DNA of 64,000 bases from Tessaracoccus timonensis (GTDB lineage Bacteria > Actinomycetota > Actinomycetes > Propionibacteriales > Propionibacteriaceae): assembly GCF_900343145.1 (NCBI RefSeq), contig NZ_LT996886.1, positions 992,001 to 1,056,000 on the forward strand, given 5' to 3'. Positions 26,188-33,695 of this stretch are shown piece after piece. The notes under the pieces were generated by a model. It was not told the origin of the DNA, did no database searches, and saw nothing but the letters and a program-made list of their open reading frames with translations. The position numbers and the translations under genes were made by a program. The stretch's first letter is position 1. Each line of letters starts with the position of its first letter.

Positions 26188-27453
26188 TCAACTCGACTGG
26201 GTCCGACGCCGCACGCTGTGCATGGTCTCCAGCAGCAGGGCGAGTTCGAAGCCGACGCGCAGCACCACGACGAGATGGTAGAGCATCCATGGCCCGCTCT
26301 TGCCAGGCTCGAGGTGCCCGGCAAGTCGTCCCCACACGGCTGCAGTATGCAGGAGCTGCACGAGCGAATACGCCCACAGCACACCGCCGGCCGGGCGCAC
26401 CAAGAACAGCGCAAACAGCACCCACAAGGCCATCTGCGGCGGATACGTCGGCGCGAGCAGCACCCAGATGAGCACTATCGTCGCCGTCAGTTCCCCCAGA
26501 CTCGGCGTGCGCCGCGACGTGTACAGCCACGCCAGCCACACCCCGATCACGAGCAGCGCCACCACGAACGTCAGCGACCCGAAATCCCGAAGCGGCACCC
26601 CCATGTCCTGCGCCAAGTACCACACCGACCCATAGCTGATCTGCCCGTTGATCACAGTGTGGTAGAACCGAAACACCGACGAGAGACTCGTCGCGGCCTG
26701 CGGCACATGCACCAGCACCACCGTGATACTGAACGCAGCGGCGAACCTCGCGCATCGCCGCCACTGCGCCCGCAGCACACACCATGCGCACATCGCCACG
26801 ACGAACGCTAGCGCCATCGTCGACGTCGACGCGGCCAAGCCAGCCACCAGGGCGGCTTCAAACGTGCGCTCGGCGCTGAATGCGAGCACCGCGAGTGCGG
26901 TGAGCGCCAGCCCGAACATGTCCCAACTGATGAGGCCCGCCGCGAGCACGACGGGGGACGCCGCGATCATCATCACGTCCCAGGCTCGGCCCTCGCGACG
27001 CGCGATGTGCGCGCTCACCACCACTAACAGCAAGAACGCGGCGAACAGCATGATCGCCGTCGCACCAAAGAACTCTGGCAGCCCCACGTACGCGTTGGCA
27101 GCGGGCTGCGACCTGAACCGCCAGCCGAGCAACCGCCCAAACCAGCTACTCAGCGTGATGAGCATCGCCAGCAGCGGCGGGTAGTCGAGGCTCGACCCAC
27201 CCAGCAAGTGCACGCCGGAAACCCACTCGTTGTACGAGTACTTCACCAACACGTCCGAGTAACACAGCCGGATGTAGGCGTTTACCGGGTTCGAGGGGTC
27301 CGTGATGATGCACGGGAGATGGCGAAGGTACAAGAGCATAAACACGCCGGTGGCAACGAGGATCGCCCAGGGCAGCGGCTGAAAGAACGGCCCAGACCTG
27401 CGCCCATGCGCGCCCAGAGGACCGCCGAGCGCAGGAATGAGTGCATTGTTCAC
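26188..27453 (-). CDS. Polytopic GT87/DUF2029-like membrane glycosyltransferase
   Basis: 421 residues with about ten membrane helices. The first periplasmic loop is long and acidic (CYSDVLVKYSYNEWV, SSLDYPPLLAMLITL), resembling GT-C enzymes that use polyprenyl-phosphate sugars; the tyrosine-aspartate-rich SSLDYPP motif is the likely catalytic loop. It directly follows ponA in the leftward direction. In mycobacteria a comparable DUF2029 membrane protein (Rv0051) is also the neighbour of ponA1, so this arrangement is probably ancestral. The sugar acceptor is unknown. Confidence 0.78.
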   Translation of the reverse strand: MNNALIPALGGPLGAHGRRSGPFFQPLPWAILVATGVFMLLYLRHLPCIITDPSNPVNAYIRLCYSDVLVKYSYNEWVSGVHLLGGSSLDYPPLLAMLITLSSWFGRLLGWRFRSQPAANAYVGLPEFFGATAIMLFAAFLLLVVVSAHIARREGRAWDVMMIAASPVVLAAGLISWDMFGLALTALAVLAFSAERTFEAALVAGLAASTSTMALAFVVAMCAWCVLRAQWRRCARFAAAFSITVVLVHVPQAATSLSSVFRFYHTVINGQISYGSVWYLAQDMGVPLRDFGSLTFVVALLVIGVWLAWLYTSRRTPSLGELTATIVLIWVLLAPTYPPQMALWVLFALFLVRPAGGVLWAYSLVQLLHTAAVWGRLAGHLEPGKSGPWMLYHLVVVLRVGFELALLLETMHSVRRRTQSS

Positions 27454-27482
27454 CTGCGTTACCCTAGTGGATTCGCGTGGCG

Positions 27483-29753
27483 TTACGCCCCGGCGTTCTC
27501 GCCTGCCCCAGATTGCGTGGGCTGCGGCTTACTCGGCTGCGACTTGGTCGGTTGCGGCTCGGTCGACCGCGTTTCCGTGGGCTCGGGCTGCGGAGCAGGC
27601 TTCGTCGGGCGATAGGTAGATTGCTGAGTCGGCTCAGGCTCCGTCGGTTCTTCCGAAGGCTCGGCTGAGGGCGGCTCCGATGTTGGCGTCTCGCTGGGCT
27701 GCTCCGTTCGCTCCGACGGTGTGGGCTCGGGCGTCGACTCCTCCGTCGTCTCCGGTTCTCGCGGTTCGGGTTTCTCCTCGACGGGTGTCTTGCGCTTGCG
27801 CTCCAGCTCCGGTGGGGTGGCGAACTCCTCGACTGGCTGCCCCTCCGTCGCGGCCTTCATGTAGGCCAACCATGTGCGCAGCGGGTAGCCAGAGCCGTAG
27901 AAGGTGCGGTGCTCCGGCGCCCGATACGGCACGAGGTCGCCAGTGCCGCTATCGCCTGCGACGAACATCACCGCGGTCGATACCTGCTTCGTCATCCCGA
28001 CGAACCACGCCGAGGTGATCTTCTCGTCGATGCCGTTCGTGCCGGTCTTGCCCGCGACGGGGCGCCCCAGCTCGGATGCCTTCGCGCCGGTGCCCTCGTC
28101 CACCACGGAGGTGAGTGCCTCGACGACGTTCGCCGCCACCTCCGGCTCCACCGTCTGCTTCCCAGCGGTGTCCGCCTCGTACAGCACCTCTCCGCGGCTG
28201 TCGGTGACCTTCTCGACGATGTGCGCGGCGTTGCGTTTCCCCTCGTTGGCGAGCGTCGCGTACGCGTTGGCCATGTTCACCGGGTTCACCTCAGCGACGC
28301 CGAGCGCCAGGCGGTTGTTGCGCTCCCAGCCGTTACCCTCGGGGGCGCCAGCGTCGTTGGCGGCCTTGGCGATGGCGTCGGCGCCGCCTTCCATCTGCTG
28401 CGTGAGGTCGACGAATGCGGTGTTGATCGACTTTGCCAACGCTCGCCTCAGCGTCACGTTGCCGTACTCTTCGTCGCCCTGGTTGTGCACCGGCGACGAG
28501 TCTCCGCGCGGCGTGAACGTGTCGCCGTCGAAGATGGAGCGCAGCGTGAACCCCTGACGGAGGCCAGCGATCACCGCGAACGTCTTGAACGTCGACGCGG
28601 CCGGGCGCCCCGTCGTGGCCCAGTTGCGCGGCGCCTGCACGTAGTCGGGCCCGCCGTACATGGCCTTCAGCCCGCCCGTGGCGGTATCGACCGAAGCCAG
28701 CGCGATGTGGAGGTCGTCGGCTTTCGCACCGTCGCGGCTCCCTTCAGCCGCCTTCTTCGTGTATTCCTGCGCCACCTCGACGGCCTTGTCTTGCAGGCGT
28801 TTGTCGATGGTGGTGGTGATACGCAGGCCGCCGCCGTGGATCTGTTCTTCAGGGATGCCGGCGGCTCCCAGCTCGCGCTCCACCATCTTGATGAGGTGGC
28901 CCTTCGGTCCGCCGTAGCGGTTATTCACCGGCACGTCGGGGAACGTCGGCAGCTGCGCGTAGGCCTCGTCGTACTGCTGCTTCGTGATCGAACCCTGCTC
29001 CAGCATGCCCGCCAGCACGTACTGGTAGCGCCCCAGCAGTTTCGCGCGTTTGGCTTCGCCTCCCGACGGGTTCAGCCCCGCTGGGTTGTTGAGCAGCGCC
29101 GCGAGCGTAGCCGCCTCCGAGACGCTCACGTCGCTCACGGGTTTCAGGAAGTACGACTTCGACGCCGCCTGCACGCCGTAGGCGCCGCGGCCGAAGTAGA
29201 TGGTGTTGAGGTAGCCCGCGAGCACCTCTTCCTTCGGCACTTCCTTGCCCAGCTTCACAGCGAGCATCAGCTCGCGCACCTTGCGCTTCAGCGTGCGTTC
29301 GGAGTCGAGGTAGAGGATCTTGATGTACTGCTGAGTGATGGTGGAGCCGCCCTGCATTTCGCCACCCGACGCGATACTCCATGCCGCGCGCGCGATGCCG
29401 AGTGCCGAGAAGCCGGGGTTGTCCCAAAATGAGCGGTCCTCAGCGGCGATCACCGCGTCCTTCATCACCTTTGGGATCTCGTCGTAGCCGAGGGTTTCGC
29501 GGTTTTGCACCGAGAGCGATCCCAGCTGGGTCTTGCCGTCGGCGTAGTAGATGAAGGTGGTGTTGGTCTGGAAGTCATCGTTGGGGTTGGGAACCTCGGT
29601 GGTGGCGTACAGCGCGGCCAGCGCGCCGAGCCCAGCGAGAGCGACGACGAGCACCGTAATGGTGAGCCCCAGTGCGAGGCGCCTCCACAGGCTTCGCCGC
29701 TTGCGGGCGCGCTGCGGCTTCCCGTTGGGTTTTCGCTGCTTCGAGCGATTCAC
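27483..29753 (-). CDS. ponA: Class A penicillin-binding protein (transglycosylase/transpeptidase)
   Basis: About 756 residues from GTG 29753 with GGGAGGA upstream; a longer frame to 29792 is less likely. A basic N-terminus is followed by one membrane helix (about 25-50). The GT51 domain has AAEDRSFW (catalytic Glu105) and GGSTITQQYIK (136-146). The transpeptidase domain has STFK (Ser387, Lys390), SIN in AKSINTAF and KTGTNG. The last 100 or so residues are a Pro/Glu/Ser/Thr tail. The enzyme polymerises and crosslinks peptidoglycan outside the membrane. The gene order ponA then GT87-like matches mycobacteria. Confidence 0.96.
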   Translation of the reverse strand: MNRSKQRKPNGKPQRARKRRSLWRRLALGLTITVLVVALAGLGALAALYATTEVPNPNDDFQTNTTFIYYADGKTQLGSLSVQNRETLGYDEIPKVMKDAVIAAEDRSFWDNPGFSALGIARAAWSIASGGEMQGGSTITQQYIKILYLDSERTLKRKVRELMLAVKLGKEVPKEEVLAGYLNTIYFGRGAYGVQAASKSYFLKPVSDVSVSEAATLAALLNNPAGLNPSGGEAKRAKLLGRYQYVLAGMLEQGSITKQQYDEAYAQLPTFPDVPVNNRYGGPKGHLIKMVERELGAAGIPEEQIHGGGLRITTTIDKRLQDKAVEVAQEYTKKAAEGSRDGAKADDLHIALASVDTATGGLKAMYGGPDYVQAPRNWATTGRPAASTFKTFAVIAGLRQGFTLRSIFDGDTFTPRGDSSPVHNQGDEEYGNVTLRRALAKSINTAFVDLTQQMEGGADAIAKAANDAGAPEGNGWERNNRLALGVAEVNPVNMANAYATLANEGKRNAAHIVEKVTDSRGEVLYEADTAGKQTVEPEVAANVVEALTSVVDEGTGAKASELGRPVAGKTGTNGIDEKITSAWFVGMTKQVSTAVMFVAGDSGTGDLVPYRAPEHRTFYGSGYPLRTWLAYMKAATEGQPVEEFATPPELERKRKTPVEEKPEPREPETTEESTPEPTPSERTEQPSETPTSEPPSAEPSEEPTEPEPTQQSTYRPTKPAPQPEPTETRSTEPQPTKSQPSKPQPTQSGAGENAGA

Positions 29754-29898
29754 TCGTCCTCCCGGTGCTGACCAACCATATAAACGGGCCAATTCTACGC
29801 CGCGAACCCAAGGCTTCCGACGTCGTGGCTTAGGGCAACGCTACGCAAACAGCGCGAACACCCGTGAGTTGACCCTCTGGGCGCGTGGTGTTCATTGC
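29754..29898. promoter_or_regulatory. Divergent intergenic region between ponA and the toxin operon
   Basis: 145 bases containing the promoters of ponA (leftward) and of the YbaB-like gene (rightward). I see no repeat or clear hexamer pair, and the YbaB-like ATG lacks a good Shine-Dalgarno sequence. Confidence 0.4.
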
Positions 29899-30291
29899 AT
29901 GGCTGGTGGATTTGATGATGCGTTTTCTGCGATTGCGGACGTGACAAAACAGGCTGCGGCTCTGCCGGATCATCGTGAGCGTGAGGTGCCGGAGCTGGAG
30001 GTGGAGGCTATCTCCGAGCGGGCTGAGGTGCGTGTGGGGGTGCGTGATTCGCAGGTGGCGTGGCTTGAGTGTGACCCGTTCTGGTTTGAGCAGGCTTCTT
30101 GTGAGGATGTGGAGGGTGTGGTGCGAGCGACGGTGAATCGCGCGTTGGAGGAGTTCAACCGGCGATCGTTGGAGGAGCTATCGCAGCAGTTACCTGATTT
30201 GCGTGAGTTGGGTGCCGCGTTCCAGGTGGCGAACAGCAAGCTGGATCGGGCGTGGGCTGACACGTTAGCGGCTGCGAAGGTGCAGCCGTGA
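29899..30291 (+). CDS. YbaB/EbfC-like small protein heading the nuclease-toxin operon
   Basis: 130 residues from ATG 29899. The middle part (RAEVRVGVRDSQVAWLECD then VEGVVRATVNRALEEFNRRS) follows the strand-helix pattern of YbaB/EbfC nucleoid-associated proteins, which are often the first gene of actinobacterial type VII toxin loci. N- and C-terminal helices flank it. It overlaps the following EspC-like gene by 4 bases. In such loci the YbaB-like protein is suspected to be a secretion chaperone or adaptor rather than a DNA binder; this is inference. Confidence 0.7.
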   Translation: MAGGFDDAFSAIADVTKQAAALPDHREREVPELEVEAISERAEVRVGVRDSQVAWLECDPFWFEQASCEDVEGVVRATVNRALEEFNRRSLEELSQQLPDLRELGAAFQVANSKLDRAWADTLAAAKVQP

Positions 30292-30626
30292 GTGGGCAGG
30301 TGGAGTTCAATCCGCGGTCGTGGCTGAACGCCGCGGAGGGGTTTGATGATGCGGCGCAGGCGTCGTCGAGGCTGGTGCAGGATGTGGTGGCGGCTACCAC
30401 GGATGCGGGTGCGTGTGGTGCTGCAGGGGGCCTGTCCACGGTTGATGGTGCACTGACGATCATGTTGCAGGTGTTCGGGCAGGTGATGCACGAGCAGGTG
30501 CTGACCCCGTATGTGGAGGGTGTGGCCAGCGAAGCAGCGGCTATGGACGCGATCGCGCAGGATTACCAAACCGTCGAGGCTGACAGTCAACAGTTGGCTG
30601 GGCAAGCAGGTAGGGAGGTTATCTGA
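30288..30626 (+). CDS. EspC/ESX-like small secretion partner
   Basis: 112 residues, GTG start overlapping the previous stop. Predicted as two long helices: ARSWLNAAEGFDDAAQASSR-type N-terminus, a glycine-rich turn (ACGAAGGLSTVDG), then QVMHEQVLTPYVEGVASEAA with a closing helix. The length and helical hairpin suit the EspC/WXG100 superfamily of type VII secretion substrates. It overlaps the next gene by one base. It probably forms a secretion-competent complex with the following targeting protein. Confidence 0.72.
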   Translation: MSGQVEFNPRSWLNAAEGFDDAAQASSRLVQDVVAATTDAGACGAAGGLSTVDGALTIMLQVFGQVMHEQVLTPYVEGVASEAAAMDAIAQDYQTVEADSQQLAGQAGREVI

Positions 30627-31156
30627 TGGAGGTGACGTTTCTTGGTTTGGAAGTCACGATCCCTGACGATCCGGTCGCGTTCATTAAAGCCAAAGCGATT
30701 GAGTTGTTGAATCATTTGGGCTACGAGTGGCCCACCAGCAATGAGGACATGCTGGATCAGTGGGCAACGCTGTGGGAGGAGCTACCGGCCCGGGTGGATG
30801 CGCAGTTAGCGCAATTCGAGCAGGCAATCACCCACGTGGCCAACAACAACACCGGGCCTACCGTCGACGCGTTCCGCGCCTACATGACAGGCGGTGAGGC
30901 GAACATTGAGACGATGGTCTCGATTCGTGATCATGCGCCTGCCGCGGCCGCGTCGTATCGTGGTGCCGCGTTGTTGGTGCGTGGGCTACGAGCCTTCGTG
31001 ATCGGGAAACTGCTGCTGGATGCGGTCATGCTGGCGGCAGCGATCATCTCCGGCGGCGCCTCAGCCGGCGCCTCGTTGTTGATGCGTAAAGGGATCGGTG
31101 CGGCAATCTCGATCGCGATCGATCAGGCCATCAACCAGCTCCTAGGAGGCCAGTGA
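30626..31156 (+). CDS. Toxin N-terminal targeting/channel-like protein (CpnT NTD-like), separate from its nuclease
   Basis: 176 residues. The first 130 or so form amphipathic helices with a WXG-type motif region (YEWPTSNEDMLDQWATLWEE, ARVDAQLAQFEQAITHVANN). The C-terminal part is strongly hydrophobic (LLLDAVMLAAAIISGGASAG), as in the N-terminal domain of CpnT and similar type VII toxins. Usually this domain is fused to a toxin domain; here it stops and overlaps by one base (TGATG) with a separate nuclease gene, with AGGAGG (31144-31149) for the downstream start. It may deliver the nuclease as a partner rather than as a single chain. Confidence 0.7.
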   Translation: MEVTFLGLEVTIPDDPVAFIKAKAIELLNHLGYEWPTSNEDMLDQWATLWEELPARVDAQLAQFEQAITHVANNNTGPTVDAFRAYMTGGEANIETMVSIRDHAPAAAASYRGAALLVRGLRAFVIGKLLLDAVMLAAAIISGGASAGASLLMRKGIGAAISIAIDQAINQLLGGQ

Positions 31157-31740
31157 TGGCGAAAATCCCGGCGTCTGCGGGGTCGAAGATCGTCCGCGAG
31201 TTCGTAGAAAAACTGGTTGTCAAAGGCAAACGCTACGTCCCCGGCAACCCCGTCAAACGCGGGAAAGTGCCGAAAGGGTTCGGGAAACTGGAACCCGACG
31301 CGGTGTACACCGCGGGCCGTCGCGGAGCAAAAGACAAGGCCGGGCGCCCTATTAAGTACGTGTACCAAACCGACCACCTCGGGCGCATCATCAAAGCACA
31401 CGCCCGCCCCCTACAACGCCCCGCCAAGAAACTCCGCCGCGGCTCCCACAACCGCCGCCCGGCAGGCAAACAAACAAACGACCACGCAGGCCACCTCTTC
31501 GCCGACATCTTCGGCGGCTCTGGCAGACTAGACAACATCGTCGCACAACTCGACAACGTCAACCTGTCCAAGATGAAAACGATCGAAAACGATTGGGCTC
31601 GCCGCCTCGACGCCGGTGAAGTCTTCGACGTCGACATCGACATCCTCTACGACAAAGACGGACTACGCCCCACAGGATTCAAAATCACAGAAATCGTAGA
31701 CGGCGTGCGCCATATGCCGCACCATATTAAGAACAGTTAG
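31156..31740 (+). CDS. DNA/RNA non-specific endonuclease toxin domain protein
   Basis: 194 residues from ATG 31156 (six bases after AGGAGG; GTG 31153 is less well placed). The N-terminal half is basic and proline/lysine-rich. The C-terminal half fits the Endonuclea_NS_2 (YeeF/NucA-like) pattern: TNDHAGHLFADIFGGSGRLDNI with catalytic His113, then MKTIENDWARRL and DVDIDILYDKDGLRPTGFKI. A separate small gene for the toxin tip, directly downstream of a targeting protein and upstream of immunity genes, is the layout of a contact-dependent or secreted polymorphic toxin. Activity is inferred from the motif. Confidence 0.82.
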   Translation: MAKIPASAGSKIVREFVEKLVVKGKRYVPGNPVKRGKVPKGFGKLEPDAVYTAGRRGAKDKAGRPIKYVYQTDHLGRIIKAHARPLQRPAKKLRRGSHNRRPAGKQTNDHAGHLFADIFGGSGRLDNIVAQLDNVNLSKMKTIENDWARRLDAGEVFDVDIDILYDKDGLRPTGFKITEIVDGVRHMPHHIKNS

Positions 31741-31750
31741 GAGCATGAGT

Positions 31751-32218
31751 ATGAGCTTCCAAGACGCCTTCGAGAAATACGCGCCCCACTTCGTCTGGGA
31801 CGCCTACGACTACGCCAACAACTCACCACAAATCGAGATGCTCTGGCTCCACATCGAATCCAACGGCACCAAATCAGTCACTACAGCTACTATCTACCGC
31901 ATCAACGGCAAACCCTACCTCGCCCACGACCTACACAAAGTACTCGACAACTTCGACTACGATGACGAGGCCATCCAAGCCTTCTATGACCAGCAATTCG
32001 ACTGCTGGGAGGGGCTCTACGACGAGTCCCAACCAGACGAGCTACCCACCCGCATGATCCTGCGGTTCCGGCCAGAAGACCAAGACTTCACCGCAGACTT
32101 CCATTACGGCGACCTCCAACCAGGCGTCCCAGAAGAAGAGAAATCCGCACCACGCGAGATCATCATGAAGTGGATCGAACGGCTCGAAGCCACCGGCAAC
32201 GACTCCGCCGCACCCTAA
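31751..32218 (+). CDS. YezG/DUF600-like immunity protein, copy 1
   Basis: 155 residues; ATG 31751 is chosen because GGAG (31740-31743) is spaced correctly and because all four copies start MSFQDAF. The order of blocks, HIESNG, TIYRINGK, YDDEAIQ, a conserved CWEGLYDESQPDELPTRMIL and DFTADFHYGDLQPG, matches DUF600 proteins such as YezG, the immunity factor for the B. subtilis YeeF nuclease toxin. It is acidic, as is common for nuclease immunity. It follows the nuclease by 10 bases. It is the only copy with a clear ribosome site. Confidence 0.82.
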   Translation: MSFQDAFEKYAPHFVWDAYDYANNSPQIEMLWLHIESNGTKSVTTATIYRINGKPYLAHDLHKVLDNFDYDDEAIQAFYDQQFDCWEGLYDESQPDELPTRMILRFRPEDQDFTADFHYGDLQPGVPEEEKSAPREIIMKWIERLEATGNDSAAP

Positions 32219-32233
32219 CCCACCAACCACACC

Positions 32234-32701
32234 ATGAGTTTCCAAGACGCCTTCGAAGAATACGCTCCCCACTTCGTCTGGGACGCCTACGACTACGCCA
32301 ACAACTCACCACAAATCGAGATGCTCTGGCTCCACATCGAATCCAACGGCACCAAATCAGTCACCATTACCACCATCTACCGCATCAACGGCAAACTCTA
32401 CGAAACCCACAAAATCGACGAAATACTCGACAACTTCGACTACGACGAAGACACCCTCCGAAGCCTCTATGACCAGCAATTCGACTGCTGGGAGGGGCTC
32501 TACGACGAATCCCAACCAGATGAGCTCCCCACCCGCATGATCCTACGCTTCCGGCCCGAAGACCAAGACTTCACCGCAGACTTCCACTACGGCGACCTCC
32601 AACCAGGCATCCCAGAAGAAGAGCGGTTGGGACCCGACGGGATCTCCACAAAGTGGATCGAACGGCTCGAAGCCACCGGCAACGACTCCGTCGCCCCCTA
32701 A
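32234..32701 (+). CDS. YezG/DUF600-like immunity protein, copy 2
   Basis: 155 residues, very similar to copy 1. Differences cluster around residues 43-47, 55-80 (ETHKIDEILDNFDYDEDTLR instead of LAHDLHKVLDNFDYDDEAIQ) and 131-140 (ERLGPDGIST). No Shine-Dalgarno sequence precedes the ATG; the 15-base gap reads CCCACCAACCACACC, so translation probably depends on re-initiation from copy 1. The changed patches are where specificity could vary against different nuclease variants. Confidence 0.8.
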   Translation: MSFQDAFEEYAPHFVWDAYDYANNSPQIEMLWLHIESNGTKSVTITTIYRINGKLYETHKIDEILDNFDYDEDTLRSLYDQQFDCWEGLYDESQPDELPTRMILRFRPEDQDFTADFHYGDLQPGIPEEERLGPDGISTKWIERLEATGNDSVAP

Positions 32702-32716
32702 CCCACCAACCACACC

Positions 32717-33184
32717 ATGAGTTTCCAAGATGCCTTCGAAGAATACGCGCCCCACTTCGTCTGGGACGCATACGACTACGCCAACAACTCACCCCAAATC
32801 GAGATGCTCTGGCTCCACATCGAATCCAACGGCACCAAATCCGCCACTACAGCTACTATCTATCGCATCAACGGCAAACTCTACCTCGCCCATGACCTCG
32901 ACGAAGCACTAGACGATTTCAAGTACGACGATGAGCAGATGCGATCCTTCTACCGCCAGCAAATCGACTGTTGGTTCGGGCTCTACGACGAGTCCCAACC
33001 AGACCAGGTCCCTGACCGCATGATCCTACGGTTCCGGCCCGAAGATCAAGACTTCACCGCAGACTTCTACTACGGCGACCTCCAACCAGGCATCCCAGAA
33101 GAAGAGAAATCCGCACCACGCGTCATCATAAAGAAGTGGGTCGAACGGCTCGAAGCCACCGGCAACGACTCCGCCGCCCCCTAA
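32717..33184 (+). CDS. YezG/DUF600-like immunity protein, copy 3
   Basis: 155 residues. It shares most of copy 1's sequence but carries FKYDDEQMRSFYRQQIDCWF around residues 68-86, DQVPDR in place of DELPTR, and DFYYGD in place of DFHYGD. The C-terminal PRVIIKKWVERL resembles copy 1. The 15-base upstream gap repeats CCCACCAACCACACC and lacks a ribosome site. Its reading frame is intact, so all copies look expressible. Confidence 0.8.
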   Translation: MSFQDAFEEYAPHFVWDAYDYANNSPQIEMLWLHIESNGTKSATTATIYRINGKLYLAHDLDEALDDFKYDDEQMRSFYRQQIDCWFGLYDESQPDQVPDRMILRFRPEDQDFTADFYYGDLQPGIPEEEKSAPRVIIKKWVERLEATGNDSAAP

Positions 33185-33194
33185 CCCACCAACC

Positions 33195-33662
33195 ATGAGT
33201 TTCCAAGACGCCTTCGAAAAATACGCGCCCCACTTCATCTGGGACGCCTACGACTACGCCAACAACTCACCACAAGTCGAGATGCTATGGCTCCACATCG
33301 AATCCAACGGCACCAAATCAGTCGCGCCGGCCACCATCTACCGCATCAACGGCAAACCCTACCTCGTACACGACCTACACAAAGTACTCGACGGTTTCGA
33401 CTACGACGACGACGCCATCCGAAGCCTCTACCGCCAACAACTCGACTGCTGGTACGGGCTCTACGACGAATCCCAACCAGACGAACTCCCCACCCGCATG
33501 ATCCTACGCTTCCGGCCCGAAGACCAAGACTTCACCGCAGACTTCCACTACGGCGACCTCCAACCAGGCATCCCAGAAGAAGAACAAGCACCATTTGGCC
33601 GCCTCGTCTTCAAATGGATCGAACGGCTCGAAACCACCGGCAACGACTCCGCCGCGCCCTAA
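33195..33662 (+). CDS. YezG/DUF600-like immunity protein, copy 4
   Basis: 155 residues. It differs from copy 1 at VAPATIYRINGKPYLVHDLH (43-62), FDYDDDAIRSLYRQQLDCWY and the tail EEEQAPFGRLVFKWIERLET. The upstream gap is shorter (10 bases, CCCACCAACC), again without a ribosome site. It is the last gene before the convergent glgX, whose stop lies 34 bases further. Confidence 0.8.
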   Translation: MSFQDAFEKYAPHFIWDAYDYANNSPQVEMLWLHIESNGTKSVAPATIYRINGKPYLVHDLHKVLDGFDYDDDAIRSLYRQQLDCWYGLYDESQPDELPTRMILRFRPEDQDFTADFHYGDLQPGIPEEEQAPFGRLVFKWIERLETTGNDSAAP

Positions 33663-33695
33663 GGCCAATCGCCTTCGGCGAAGACGGCTCTTGCC

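Larger units (their letters stand above)
31751..33662 (+). repeat. Four tandem immunity-gene units, about 480 bp each
   Basis: Start codons are 483, 483 and 478 bases apart. The coding blocks share long identical stretches (CTACGACTACGCCAACAACT in all), including synonymous sites, while a few blocks differ strongly. This indicates tandem duplication followed by diversification, or exchange of cassettes. The coding strand is notably rich in A and C. Confidence 0.92.

Noticed and set aside
27909-29432. 507-aa open frame on + opposite ponA
   Set aside because: Shadow frame; Arg/His-rich composition without domain, while ponA has full catalytic motifs.
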